Shown here: positions 1 through 8,227 of the stretch, one piece after another
Layout of the letters: each line of letters starts with the position of its first letter
Numbering within the stretch: the first letter of the stretch is position 1
Assembly: GCF_012044895.1 (NCBI RefSeq)
Contig: NZ_CP050695.1
Location: forward strand, 1,270,501 to 1,334,500
DNA: 64,000 nucleotides
DNA from: Aquisalimonas sp. 2447
GTDB taxonomy: Bacteria > Pseudomonadota > Gammaproteobacteria > Nitrococcales > Aquisalimonadaceae
Direction: 5' to 3'
Program-made: the position numbers and the translations under genes
Notes under the pieces: model-generated
What the model was told of the DNA's origin: nothing
The model's input: only the letters and a program-made list of their open reading frames with translations
Databases searched by the model: none

Positions 1-466
1 TGGTGTGTACGAAGGTCAGTACGAAGGCGGAAATCAGCCCGGGCCAGACCAGCGGCACTTCAACGCGCAGAAACGTGCGCCAGGGTGACAGCCCGGAACA
101 CCAGGCGGCCTCGCGCAGATGCCCCGGTACCGTCTCGAAGGCCCGCTGGGCGGGCTGGATGGCGAAGGGCAGGTTGAAGACCACCGAGGCAAGGACGATA
201 CCGGCGAACGAGAAATTGAGGCCGTCGCCGGTGAGTGCGTGCCAGAGCTGACCGACGGGCATGTCAGTGCTGAAGCTCACCAGCAGGTAGTACCCCAGTA
301 CCGTGGGGGGCAGCACCAGGGGCAGGGCAACAAGTGCCTCGACGAAGCCGCGGCCACGGAACCGGTGGGTGGCCAGCCAACGGCCAACGATAATGCCAAT
401 GGGCAGGAGGATCACCGTGGTCCACGCGGCCAGTTCCAGCGAAAGGCGAAACGCGGTCCAGTCCAC
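1..466 (-). CDS. modB: Molybdate ABC transporter permease ModB (partial, C-terminus outside window)
   Basis: Inner-membrane permease that, with ModA and ModC, imports molybdate. The first 155 residues are visible. They contain hydrophobic segments and, near the window edge, the permease EAA loop that contacts the ATPase (an E-A-A-W-C-S-G-L run followed by V-P-L-V-W-P-G). The family is about 225 residues, so roughly a third is missing. The start is a GTG at 466 preceded by a GGAGGGG ribosome site. modA is not directly upstream; a 124-residue hypothetical gene lies there instead, so the usual modABC order is not seen on this side. Recognition rests on the permease motif and family resemblance. 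A related sulfate or tungstate permease is possible. Confidence 0.8.
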   Translation of the reverse strand, partial: MDWTAFRLSLELAAWTTVILLPIGIIVGRWLATHRFRGRGFVEALVALPLVLPPTVLGYYLLVSFSTDMPVGQLWHALTGDGLNFSFAGIVLASVVFNLPFAIQPAQRAFETVPGHLREAAWCSGLSPWRTFLRVEVPLVWPGLISAFVLTFVHT

Positions 467-570
467 GGGTTACCGGCCCCTCCACGGGAGGGTGTGCTCC
501 GGGAGTGCAGTCTGGATGTTCCGGTAATCTGTCACCAACGTCCGTGCTCCCCTGGCCATGGTGCCGGCGC

Positions 571-590
571 GATACGGCGGCGACCGTATC
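571..590. promoter_or_regulatory. Inverted repeat upstream of modB
   Basis: GATACGG, six bases, CCGTATC: a perfect 7-bp inverted repeat about 105 bp upstream of the modB start, in the gap after the preceding gene. It could be an operator or a terminator stem for that gene. It does not match the ModE box I know and has no T-run. Confidence 0.3.
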
Positions 591-653
591 CCGTTCACAT
601 TTGATCCGCAGGCCGGGGGGCAACGCAAGTGTCCGACTGGTTTTCCCCGCTGA

Positions 654-1028
654 TTACTGCGGCGGCCAGCGTACCGCCACCCGGTCGGCCCGCAGTCGGC
701 AGTCCACCGCCTTGCGATGTGCGGCGACGGCATCCGGGAAGCGCAATGGTGCGCCGTCCTCATGGGCGAGGTAGTACCAGGACGTGGCGCCATCACAGTT
801 GCCGCGGAGCCAGACCAGATAGCCGCCGTAGCCATCGCTGTTGGGCGCAATCTGTCCGTCGGCGATGGCACCGCGCTCGCTCAGTGCGCGTGCCCGGGAT
901 GGCGGGCAGGGTTGCGCCGATTCCGGCAATCCGGTGATCCGGTCGGGCATTGCTTCACGTCGTCCCGCAACGGGCGGGAACACGACGAACTCGTCCTGCA
1001 TTGTGTTGCTGTAGTTGGCCTTTTCCAT
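654..1028 (-). CDS. Hypothetical protein, 124 aa
   Basis: Small protein without a recognised domain. The start is well supported by a GGAGGAG ribosome site about 8 bases before the ATG at 1028. The C-terminal half has four Trp and ordered-looking sequence (W-L-R-G-N-C-D, then S-W-Y-Y-L-A-H-E-D). There is no signal peptide or membrane segment. It lies upstream of modB on the same strand with a 187-bp gap, and downstream of the first Mrp operon. A role in molybdate uptake is not shown by the sequence. Real coding is inferred from the ribosome site and codon composition. Confidence 0.55.
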   Translation of the reverse strand: MEKANYSNTMQDEFVVFPPVAGRREAMPDRITGLPESAQPCPPSRARALSERGAIADGQIAPNSDGYGGYLVWLRGNCDGATSWYYLAHEDGAPLRFPDAVAAHRKAVDCRLRADRVAVRWPPQ

Positions 1029-1111
1029 GGATTCTTCTCCTCCACAACGGCTTGGCCTGGTGTTGCTGATTTTGATGTTCCTCCGGCCTGTCCGCAGCGA
1101 TGGCCGGTGGT

Positions 1112-1132
1112 CCGGTGCTGGAATCGCACCGG
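1112..1132 (-). promoter_or_regulatory. Hairpin in the leader of the 124-aa hypothetical gene
   Basis: A perfect 7-bp stem (CCGGTGC / GCACCGG) with a 7-base loop, about 85 bases upstream of the start at 1028. On the minus strand the stretch reads GAAACCGGTGCGATTCC, which partly resembles the B12-box segment of cobalamin riboswitches. The conserved ACTGT element that should follow is absent. Listed as a possible structured leader only. Otherwise I see nothing in 1029-1259. Confidence 0.2.
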
Positions 1133-1259
1133 TTTCGCTCTATTGTTCTTATGGGCGTCATGCTGAATATGGGGCAAGTTGCCAGAACCTGAATACCACA
1201 TTGGTGGTAGGCGATACTTGATTTGCCTCAATTCGGGAAAAGGCTATCGGAAAGGCATG

Positions 1260-2918
1260 TTATCCGTGTGACAGGATCAACCAGGGGAACACCAGCAGCA
1301 GAGCCAGCAGGATGATGCCCGTGCAGACGATGCCCGGTTCGGCGGGCAGTCGGCGTGGGCTGATGCTCCGAATGCGCTGCTGGATGGTCGGCAGGGAGGG
1401 AGGCCGCACGGACTCCATGGCGTGTCCTGTGCAAGCGGTAATCCAGGCGTGTGCCCGTTCCGCGGGGATCACCAGATCGCCTTCGGCAAGCGTGGGGCGG
1501 TCTGCCCACCAGCGGGTTGCCGCCATGGCGATGGCCAGCCCTGCCAGACCCGGCCAGACCGCGTCCACCAGGTTTCCCGCCTGGAAGGCATACTCCAGGT
1601 GCCCCGGAGTGGCGATCAGCCAGGGCAGCACCAGGCCCAGGGCAACCAGTGCCACCCAGGCGAGCAGGGCGTCGGCGGGTATGGCTCCCTTTGGCTCCGG
1701 ACCTCGGGGCCACGCCACTGCGAGGAAACGCAGCAACAGAACCGTTGTGGTGACGCTGGTGAGGGTAATGATCAGCGGCAGCGGGTCCGGCGCGACGCCC
1801 TTCAGTGCGCCCTTGGCGATCAGCCCGGAGGTCATGGGGGCGCCGATGATGGCCAGGGTCGGCAGCAGGGTGACCAGCGCCGCGCGTCGGCCCACGGCTT
1901 TCAGGTGATCCATGGACAGGAACAGGGCGCCTTTTGCCAGCGCATGGTGGACAGCAAATACCGTGATGGCCGGGACAGCCACCGCTGGCTGCACGTGTCC
2001 GGCCACCAGCAGCCCCACCAGCATCGCCAGCAGTCCCATCTGGCTCACCGTGGAATAGGCCAGCACGGTCTTTGCGCGGTCCTGGAAACAGCCCGCCAGC
2101 GCGGCGCTAAAGGCGCCGGCGATGCCAGCGATCATCAGCACATTCCCGGGCGTCGCCAGTTCCGGCAGGCCCGCCGGCACGAAACGCAGCCATCCCAGCA
2201 GGCCGGCCTTGACGATGATACCCGAGAGCACCGCGCTGGCCGGCACCGGTGCCGCGGGATGTGCCAGCGGCAGCCAGACATGCACGGGCACGACACCCAT
2301 TTTCACGGCAAACCCCGCCAGCAGCAGACCGCCCACCAGCGCCGGCCGCTCCAGGTAGCCGTAGGCGGAGACGATGGCGTCGGTGTGTGGGTTGCCCACC
2401 CGGGCCGCCAGCAGGAACAGGCCTGCCAGCAGCAGGGCTTCACCGAAGACGGCAAGAGTCAGGTAGATCCGGCCCGCCCGTCGCGCTTCCCCGGTCTCGT
2501 TATGGGTGACCAGGCCGTAGGCGGCAAAGGTCATGACGGCGAAGGCCAGATAGAACGATGCGGCATCGAGAGCGACGATGGCGCCAAGGTTGCCGGCCAG
2601 TGTCAGCAGGAAGCAGATGGCGAAGCGTGGACCCCGCGTGGTATCGGCGAACAGGGGGCGGGCCGCCACCGCGGCGGCGCCCCAGAGTGCCACGGTTGCG
2701 GCGAGCAGCGCCCGGGCCAGAGGGTCGAGCCCCAGCGCGGTGCCCAGCAGTAGCCACTCCATGTCCAGAGGTTTCGCGCCGAATGCCGCCAGTGTGGCGC
2801 CGATCAGCACCGTGACCATCACGCCGGCGACCACCGCGCGCTCAGGTAAACGGCCGCCGAGCGCGGCCAGAGCCGTCAACGCGGGGACGCCGGGGAGCAG
2901 CGCAAGCAGCCAGGTCAT
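1260..2918 (-). CDS. Mrp-type antiporter membrane subunit, NuoL/HyfB-like (third D-type subunit)
   Basis: 552-residue polytopic membrane protein of the proton-conducting NuoL/M/N-MrpA/D superfamily, last gene of the first antiporter operon. The start ATG at 2918 overlaps the previous stop (ATGA). The K-M-G-V-V-P-V-H-V-W-L-P motif (TM7 lysine) and the TM8 V-K-A-G are present. The TM5 position that is normally Glu aligns with Ala (F-Y-L-A-F-A-V-M in place of F-N-I-Y-V-T-L-E-L-V). An extended C-terminal tail of about 100 residues follows the conserved core. In this family the TM5 Glu is needed for proton movement, so the subunit may be structural or modified. Which cation the complex moves cannot be read from sequence. 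Confidence 0.85.
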   Translation of the reverse strand: MTWLLALLPGVPALTALAALGGRLPERAVVAGVMVTVLIGATLAAFGAKPLDMEWLLLGTALGLDPLARALLAATVALWGAAAVAARPLFADTTRGPRFAICFLLTLAGNLGAIVALDAASFYLAFAVMTFAAYGLVTHNETGEARRAGRIYLTLAVFGEALLLAGLFLLAARVGNPHTDAIVSAYGYLERPALVGGLLLAGFAVKMGVVPVHVWLPLAHPAAPVPASAVLSGIIVKAGLLGWLRFVPAGLPELATPGNVLMIAGIAGAFSAALAGCFQDRAKTVLAYSTVSQMGLLAMLVGLLVAGHVQPAVAVPAITVFAVHHALAKGALFLSMDHLKAVGRRAALVTLLPTLAIIGAPMTSGLIAKGALKGVAPDPLPLIITLTSVTTTVLLLRFLAVAWPRGPEPKGAIPADALLAWVALVALGLVLPWLIATPGHLEYAFQAGNLVDAVWPGLAGLAIAMAATRWWADRPTLAEGDLVIPAERAHAWITACTGHAMESVRPPSLPTIQQRIRSISPRRLPAEPGIVCTGIILLALLLVFPWLILSHG

Positions 2919-4396
2919 TGGAAATACTCCTGCTCGACAATCAGCTCTACCCAGCTCAGCGGGCTCCACCACGCCCCGGCGAGCAGACCGACACCCACGG
3001 ACATGATGCCCACGAACAGAATCGGCGCCAGCAGACCCCACGGAGCCTCGCCGGGCGCCTGCGCCTCCTCGGGGAGTGGTCGGAACCAAAGCCTGTGCAG
3101 CATGGGCAGGAAATAGATGGCGTTGAGCACGGTGCTTGCCAGCAGCAAGCCGATGACCCAATGGTAACCACCATCCACCGCGCCGATGCCCAGATACCAC
3201 TTGCTGATGAAGCCGGCCAGCGGTGGGACGCCGATCATGCCCAGGGCGCCCAGAGTGAACATGGCACTGGTCCAGGGCATGCTGCGGCCGACACCGTCCA
3301 GCTCAGTGATGGCGTGGATCTCGCGGGTCTCTGCGTAGGCACCGGCGCAGAAGAACAGGGTGATTTTCATCAGCCCCTGGTGGACCAGGTGCACCAGGCC
3401 GCCGATGGTGGCCAGCGGGCTGCCCAACGACAGCCCAAGGGCGATGTAGGAGACCTGGCTGACAGTGGAGAACGCCAGGCGTCGTTTGATGTCGGTCTGC
3501 CAGATGGCGCGCAGCGAGCCGTAGATGATGGTCACCGAGGCAGCGATGGCCAGACCCTGGGTCAGGTACAGCTCCTGTGCGAGCTCCACGCCGTAGACAT
3601 CGTGAATGACCCGCACGATACCGAAGGCGCCGGCCTTGACCACCGCCACCGCGTGGAGCAGGGCGCTCACCGGCGCCGGCGCCACCATGGCAACGGGCAA
3701 CCAGCCGTGCAGGGGCACCAGCGCCGCCTTGACACCCAGCCCCGCCAGCAGCAACAGAAAGATCCCGATCAGTGCGCCGTGGCTGTCCACGCCCAGTTCC
3801 GCCAGCGTGCCGCCGGCGACGAAATCGTTGGCGCCGGCCAGGGTGTAGAGCAGCACGATCCCAAGCAGGAACAGGGCGCCGCCGCCGATTGTGTACTGCA
3901 GGTAGATGCGCCCCGCCGTCATGGCCTTGTCCACCCCGCGGTGGACCACCAGTGGCCAGGTGGCGAGCGTAAGCAGTTCGTAGAACAGGAATAAGGTGAA
4001 CAGGTTGCCGGCGGTGGCAATGCCCATGGTGGCCGCCACGCACAGGCTGAAGAAGCCGAAGAACCGGGCCCGGTGCTCAGCATGCTCCAGGTAGGTAATG
4101 GCATAGATGGTGGTCACCAGCCACAGCACCGCGGAGAGGGTCAGGAACAGCATGGCGAGGGCGTCGGCGCGAAATACCAGGTCCAGTTCCGGCAGCAGCG
4201 GGATGCGCACCAGGAATTCGTGGCCGAGCTGTACGCCGCGCAGCATGACGCCAACCAGAACCAGCTTGATGATGGCTCCGGCGAGGTTGAGAGTGACCCG
4301 CAGACGCTGCCAGCGTTCCCCGATCGTGAACACGAGCACTGCCGTGATCATCGACGTCATCAGCACCCACAGGGGCATGGCGGTATACGCCGTCAT
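2915..4396 (-). CDS. Mrp-type antiporter membrane subunit, NuoM/N-like (second D-type subunit)
   Basis: 493-residue membrane protein of the complex I proton-pump-like superfamily (Proton_antipo_M domain). Key features are intact: the TM5 Glu in L-F-Y-E-L-L-T-L, the TM7 Lys in L-G-V-K-A-A-L-V-P-L-H-G-W-L-P, and a TM8 V-V-K-A-G. It carries the G-V-P-P-L-A-G-F-I-S-K-W loop typical of NuoM/N. The start ATG overlaps the upstream stop by four bases, so translation is probably coupled. It is the middle of three consecutive paralogous antiporter-like subunits. It would sit in the inner membrane as one proton or cation channel of the complex. Confidence 0.85.
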   Translation of the reverse strand: MTAYTAMPLWVLMTSMITAVLVFTIGERWQRLRVTLNLAGAIIKLVLVGVMLRGVQLGHEFLVRIPLLPELDLVFRADALAMLFLTLSAVLWLVTTIYAITYLEHAEHRARFFGFFSLCVAATMGIATAGNLFTLFLFYELLTLATWPLVVHRGVDKAMTAGRIYLQYTIGGGALFLLGIVLLYTLAGANDFVAGGTLAELGVDSHGALIGIFLLLLAGLGVKAALVPLHGWLPVAMVAPAPVSALLHAVAVVKAGAFGIVRVIHDVYGVELAQELYLTQGLAIAASVTIIYGSLRAIWQTDIKRRLAFSTVSQVSYIALGLSLGSPLATIGGLVHLVHQGLMKITLFFCAGAYAETREIHAITELDGVGRSMPWTSAMFTLGALGMIGVPPLAGFISKWYLGIGAVDGGYHWVIGLLLASTVLNAIYFLPMLHRLWFRPLPEEAQAPGEAPWGLLAPILFVGIMSVGVGLLAGAWWSPLSWVELIVEQEYFQ

Positions 4397-5826
4397 GGCA
4401 GGCCTCCCAGAAGTGCGAGAATCGGCGCCGCCGCCACGCCCAGGGCGATGGCCAGCACGGCCAGGGCCATGGTGGGCCACACCCGCAACCGCCCGGGCCG
4501 CGGACCTTGGTGATCCACCGTGGGGCCAGCGGAGCGCAGGAAGGCGAAGCGCAGGACCCGGAACATGTAGGCCGCGGCGAGCAGACCGCCCAGGGTGAGC
4601 ACCACCAGCCACCACCATTGGCCGGTCTCGGCCGCGGCGCGCAGCAGCAGCCACTTGGCGATGAAACCACCGCTGGGGGGCAGCCCCATGATGCTCACCG
4701 CCGCCAGGGCGAAGGCGAACAGGCTGATGGACAGTGAGCGGTCAAGCCCCGAGATCTCCCGCAGCCGGTCATGCCCCACATAAGCGATGACGTTGCCGGC
4801 GGCCAGGAACAGTGCTGCCTTGGCAACGCCGTGGGCGAGACCGTGATACACGGCGCCCTCCCAGGCCAGGGCCACCGCCATGGGGAAGAACAGCAGCATG
4901 TAGCCGAGCTGGGCGACGGTGGAGTAGGCAATCACCAGCTTCAGGCGCTCCTGGAAGAATGCCCGTACGGAGCCATAGAGAATGGCTACAGCGCCCACGG
5001 CGCCCAGGAACTGGCCCGTCGGCGCTGTAGCCAGCCCGGCCAGGGGCTCGGTCCACAGCCGCAGCAGCAGGTAAACCGCCGCCTTGACCACCAGCGCCGA
5101 CAGCAGGGCGCTGGCGGCGGCCGGGGCGCCGCCATGAGCCGCTGGCAGCCACACGTGAAAGGGCACGATGGCCGCCTTGATCATGATGCCGAGGATCAGG
5201 CAGGAGGCCGCCAGGGCGCCGGCAAAGCCGCTGTCCGCCAGCGGGTCGGCCACCAGGGAGAGGTCCAGCGTGCCTGCGATGCCGTAGATCAGTGCTACAC
5301 CGGCCAGGTACACCAGCGAGCCGAACAGCGCGAACAGCAGATAGCGCAGGGTGGCGTCGGTGGTCTTGTCGGCGCCGGCCAGCAGCACCAGCGGGATGGC
5401 CGCCAGGCTCACCAGCTCCAGGGTGACGTAGATATTGAACAGATCGCCGGAGAGGAACAGCGCGTTGAGGGAGCCCCACAGCAGCAGCCACAGGGCCCAG
5501 AAATGCGAGGCACCCGCCGCATGACGGCCGTGGGAGGCCAGCGCGTACACCGATACCATGGTTCCGGTCACGGCGGTGAGCAGCAGCATCACCACCGCCA
5601 GGCCGTCGGCGTGCAGGCGGATTCCCAGGGGCGCTTCCCAGCCCCCGAGAACGTGTTCCACCGATCCATGGACGGCAACATCCACGATCAACCAGCCGGT
5701 GAGCGCCGCGGTGAGCACCGTGGTGATCACCGGCAGCAGCGGAATACCGCGGCGGTCGGTGACGAACTGCAGCACCCCGGCCAGAAACGGGATGAACACC
5801 AGCAGCGCGGGCAACGCCTCAGTCAT
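4393..5826 (-). CDS. mrpD: Mrp antiporter subunit D-like (first D-type subunit)
   Basis: 477-residue polytopic protein closest to MrpD/MnhD. It has the TM5 Glu (Y-V-T-L-E-L-V-S-L), the TM7 Lys (I-M-I-K-A-A-I-V-P-F-H-V-W-L-P) and a TM8 V-V-K-A-A. The ATG at 5826 is preferred over the GTG one codon earlier because a GGAG lies in range. It overlaps the end of mrpC by 8 bp. In Mrp complexes MrpD is a proton-translocating subunit working with MrpA. Here no MrpA is encoded in the operon, and two further homologues follow immediately. Confidence 0.88.
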   Translation of the reverse strand: MTEALPALLVFIPFLAGVLQFVTDRRGIPLLPVITTVLTAALTGWLIVDVAVHGSVEHVLGGWEAPLGIRLHADGLAVVMLLLTAVTGTMVSVYALASHGRHAAGASHFWALWLLLWGSLNALFLSGDLFNIYVTLELVSLAAIPLVLLAGADKTTDATLRYLLFALFGSLVYLAGVALIYGIAGTLDLSLVADPLADSGFAGALAASCLILGIMIKAAIVPFHVWLPAAHGGAPAAASALLSALVVKAAVYLLLRLWTEPLAGLATAPTGQFLGAVGAVAILYGSVRAFFQERLKLVIAYSTVAQLGYMLLFFPMAVALAWEGAVYHGLAHGVAKAALFLAAGNVIAYVGHDRLREISGLDRSLSISLFAFALAAVSIMGLPPSGGFIAKWLLLRAAAETGQWWWLVVLTLGGLLAAAYMFRVLRFAFLRSAGPTVDHQGPRPGRLRVWPTMALAVLAIALGVAAAPILALLGGLP

Positions 5827-6118
5827 CACCGCGCTCCGACTCCATGCGGCGGTTCAGTGCCTGCCGGCGAACCAGGGCCAGGCCGAAAGCCGAGGCGCTG
5901 ACGGCGATCACCAGGCCGGTGATGACCATGGCGTGGGGTACCGGGTCCGGCCCGCCCGGCAGCCAGCGGGCGATCAGGATCATGCTCATGAACACGCCGT
6001 TGCCGAAGATGTTGATGGCCAGAATGCGCCGGAGGGGGTGCGGCTGGGCCACGAAGCCATAGAACCCCAGGGCCATGAGGGCGGCGGCGGCGATGGCGAA
6101 GACGTCCACTCCCATCAT
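5819..6118 (-). CDS. mrpC: Mrp antiporter subunit C (NuoK-like)
   Basis: 99-residue three-helix membrane protein homologous to NuoK/MnhC. The typical L-A-I-N-I-F-G-N-G-V-F pattern is in the second helix. Two in-frame ATGs open the gene (6118 and 6115); the first overlaps the upstream stop as ATGA. Its length matches the family (about 100-115 residues). It lies between the DUF4040/MnhB fusion gene and the first D subunit in a tightly overlapping operon. Confidence 0.88.
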   Translation of the reverse strand: MMGVDVFAIAAAALMALGFYGFVAQPHPLRRILAINIFGNGVFMSMILIARWLPGGPDPVPHAMVITGLVIAVSASAFGLALVRRQALNRRMESERGDD

Positions 6119-7056
6119 GATTCACCCCGCCGCAGGCCGTGGGTTCCAGTGAACAGCAGCAGCAGGGACAGCGCGATGGACAACGCCAGGCTGTATTCGA
6201 TGACCAGCATGACCGGGTAGATGAAGTCCGGCGGGTAGGCCATGAAGGCCCCCTCCAGCGGGATCAGCAGCAGGCCGGCAGCGGTAAACACCACAGTTCC
6301 CAGAACCAGCAGGGCGCGGGTGATCAGCGCCGTATGGGGCACGCCGTGCAGGCGCCCGCCCAGCACCAGCAGCACGCCGGCGCCGGCGAGGGTGGCTCCG
6401 CCCTGGAAAGCGCCGCCGGGGCTGTGGGTCCCCGCCCACACCAGATACACGCCCATGAGGAGCACGGCCGGTGCAAACGCCGTGACCAGCACCGGCACTA
6501 GGGGTGTATCCACGGTGACGTCCTCGGCCCGGGGCTGGTAGGTCAGTGCCGCGCGGCACAGCAGGGCTCCGATCAGGGCCATGAGCACCACGCCCATCTC
6601 CAGCAGCGTGTCGTAACTGCGGAAGTTGAGCAGCACCGCGGTGACCGGCTGCTCGGTGCCGGCGGCATCGAGGTTGTTCAATGCCAGTTCACCGGCACCG
6701 CCCGGATGACCATCCAGGGACGTCAGTGCCACCAGCATGGCGAGGCCGAACCCGGCGCTGCCGATGCCCGCGAGCCAGCGGGCCGGCAGCGGTGCGCGGT
6801 CATGGCCGCAGGCATGGCGTTCGCCGGCATCCAGCGCTCGCCAGGTGCCCAGCAGCAGCACTCCCAGAAGGCCGGCGCCGATGGCCGTCTCCGCCAGAGC
6901 CAGGTCCGGCGCCTCCAGGCGTGCCCAGGAGAGGCCCAGCAGCAGCCCGATGACGATGAACAGGACGATGGCACGGAACACGTCGGTGACGGTGACACAG
7001 CGCCAGGCCAGGAGCACCAGAATGAACACCAGAAGGGCGTCGAACAGCGCCATCAT
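6115..7056 (-). CDS. Antiporter subunit fusing a DUF4040 (MbhD-like) domain to MnhB
   Basis: 313-residue membrane protein. The N-terminal third resembles the DUF4040/MbhD segment (helices with L-E-A-P-D-L-A-L-A-E-T-A-I-G-A), which in canonical MrpA forms part of the C-terminal region. The C-terminal 150 residues are an MnhB domain (S-P-G-G-A-F-Q-G-G, matching the family E-P-G-G-G-F-I-A-G pattern). The operon therefore supplies the MrpA tail as a fusion to MrpB instead of attaching it to a NuoL-like core. The start overlaps the mrpG stop. This layout is known from other prokaryotic Mrp- and Mbh-related clusters. Confidence 0.85.
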   Translation of the reverse strand: MMALFDALLVFILVLLAWRCVTVTDVFRAIVLFIVIGLLLGLSWARLEAPDLALAETAIGAGLLGVLLLGTWRALDAGERHACGHDRAPLPARWLAGIGSAGFGLAMLVALTSLDGHPGGAGELALNNLDAAGTEQPVTAVLLNFRSYDTLLEMGVVLMALIGALLCRAALTYQPRAEDVTVDTPLVPVLVTAFAPAVLLMGVYLVWAGTHSPGGAFQGGATLAGAGVLLVLGGRLHGVPHTALITRALLVLGTVVFTAAGLLLIPLEGAFMAYPPDFIYPVMLVIEYSLALSIALSLLLLFTGTHGLRRGES

Positions 7057-7340
7057 CAGCCCTCGCCCTCCTCCCGCAGGTGGTGCCGCGCCACCAGATG
7101 GCAGGCAACGGAGGATGCGGTGACCGCCACCACCCAGACCAGGGCGATGAGCAGCACCAGGCGCCAGGAGTCGGCCAGCAGCGCCACGCCAATGGCCAGC
7201 ATGCCGAGGCCGGCGTTGTCCGCCTTGGTCACCGCGTGCAGCCGCGAGTAAATGTCCGGGAAGCGGAGCAGTCCGGCTGTTCCTGCCAGGAAGAACAGCA
7301 GTCCGATGATGATGAAGGCCCCGGCGACAAGTTCGATCAT
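7056..7340 (-). CDS. mrpG: Mrp antiporter subunit G
   Basis: 94-residue MnhG/PhaG family protein with three membrane helices and the family signature G-L-L-R-F-P-D-I-Y-S-R-L-H-A-V-T-K-A-D. The start overlaps the mrpF stop as ATGA, and the stop shares one base with the next start. Small subunit of the multisubunit cation/proton antiporter. Confidence 0.9.
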   Translation of the reverse strand: MIELVAGAFIIIGLLFFLAGTAGLLRFPDIYSRLHAVTKADNAGLGMLAIGVALLADSWRLVLLIALVWVVAVTASSVACHLVARHHLREEGEG

Positions 7341-7603
7341 TGGCTGTCCTCGTCGGTCCGCGGTCGGCGCACGAACGCAGTCGCCACCAGAGCGGCGAAA
7401 AGCATGAAGATCAGTGCCGCATCCACCAGCGCCGGCATGGCCAGGATCTGTGAGAGCACCAGCAGGATGGCGACCATGGACGTTCCGGCCAGCTGGATGG
7501 CCAGCATCCGGTCGGCGCGAGTGGGCCCGCGGAAGACCTGGATCAGGCCCAGCCCGAACAGCGCCAGGAGGATCACGGCCGCGCTGGTGAGCAGCATGCT
7601 CAT
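7337..7603 (-). CDS. mrpF: Mrp antiporter subunit F
   Basis: 88-residue MnhF/PhaF family protein. Three helices with the conserved R-G-P-T-R-A-D-R-M-L-A-I-Q-L loop after the first. The start ATG overlaps the mrpE stop by four bases. It is encoded between E and G, the normal E-F-G order of Mrp operons. Confidence 0.9.
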   Translation of the reverse strand: MSMLLTSAAVILLALFGLGLIQVFRGPTRADRMLAIQLAGTSMVAILLVLSQILAMPALVDAALIFMLFAALVATAFVRRPRTDEDSQ

Positions 7604-8100
7604 GGGCGCTCCCCGTCGCCGGACTCCAGGAACAGGGCGTCGATGGCCGCCTCAACGCGCGCCAGTTCTGCCTCGGTGTCCGCGGTAATGGCGTGCACAC
7701 GCATAGTGTCGCCACGGAGGTTCGCCGCCAGTGTGCCCGGGGTGAGGTTGACCGTGAGCAGGAACAGTGTGCGGCTGGCCGGGTGCTGCAGCCGCAGCGG
7801 GTAGTCAAGCCACCGGGGCTGCATGGGCATGGCCGGATGCATGGCCCGCCAGCCCACATCCGCACCACCCAACACGGAGTTGTACAGGAACAGGGCCATG
7901 AACCGGAGTAGCCCCAGGGGCCGCGGCGTGAACACCATGCCCGGCGCCACCCAGGCACTGATGGCGGCAGCCAGCAGGGCGGCGGCCAGGCCGTAGGGCA
8001 GACCTTCACCGCCGGTGAGCAGTAACCACACCGTCATCAGGGCGGCGGCGACGGTCAGCGCCCAGGTCAGTCGATGTGCAATGCCGGAAGAGGGCGTCAT
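7600..8100 (-). CDS. mrpE: Mrp antiporter subunit E, first gene of Mrp operon 1
   Basis: 166-residue MnhE family protein. Two N-terminal membrane helices are followed by a cytoplasmic domain with V-N-L-T-P-G-T-L-A-A-N and a D-T-M-R-V-H motif, both typical of the family. It is the promoter-proximal gene of the eight-gene operon running to 1260. No strong Shine-Dalgarno is visible before the ATG. The gap to guaD (8101-8227) should hold the operon promoter, but I could not fix hexamers. Confidence 0.88.
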   Translation of the reverse strand: MTPSSGIAHRLTWALTVAAALMTVWLLLTGGEGLPYGLAAALLAAAISAWVAPGMVFTPRPLGLLRFMALFLYNSVLGGADVGWRAMHPAMPMQPRWLDYPLRLQHPASRTLFLLTVNLTPGTLAANLRGDTMRVHAITADTEAELARVEAAIDALFLESGDGERP

Positions 8101-8227
8101 GGGATCAGTGGATCCTGTCCTGGCGCATCCCGGTGCGGGGGCGTATAGGCCAAAAGCCCGGAGGCTAACATGTGGGGGCGCAGCGTGCAGAGGTAGCTAT
8201 GCCCTGGTGCGCGGGGAGTGTCGACAG

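Noticed and set aside
1260-8100. Respiratory complex I or DabAB carbon-uptake operon
   Set aside because: No hydrophilic Nuo subunits (B, CD, E, F, G, I) and no DUF2309 DabA gene; MrpE, F and G subunits fix the identity as Mrp type.
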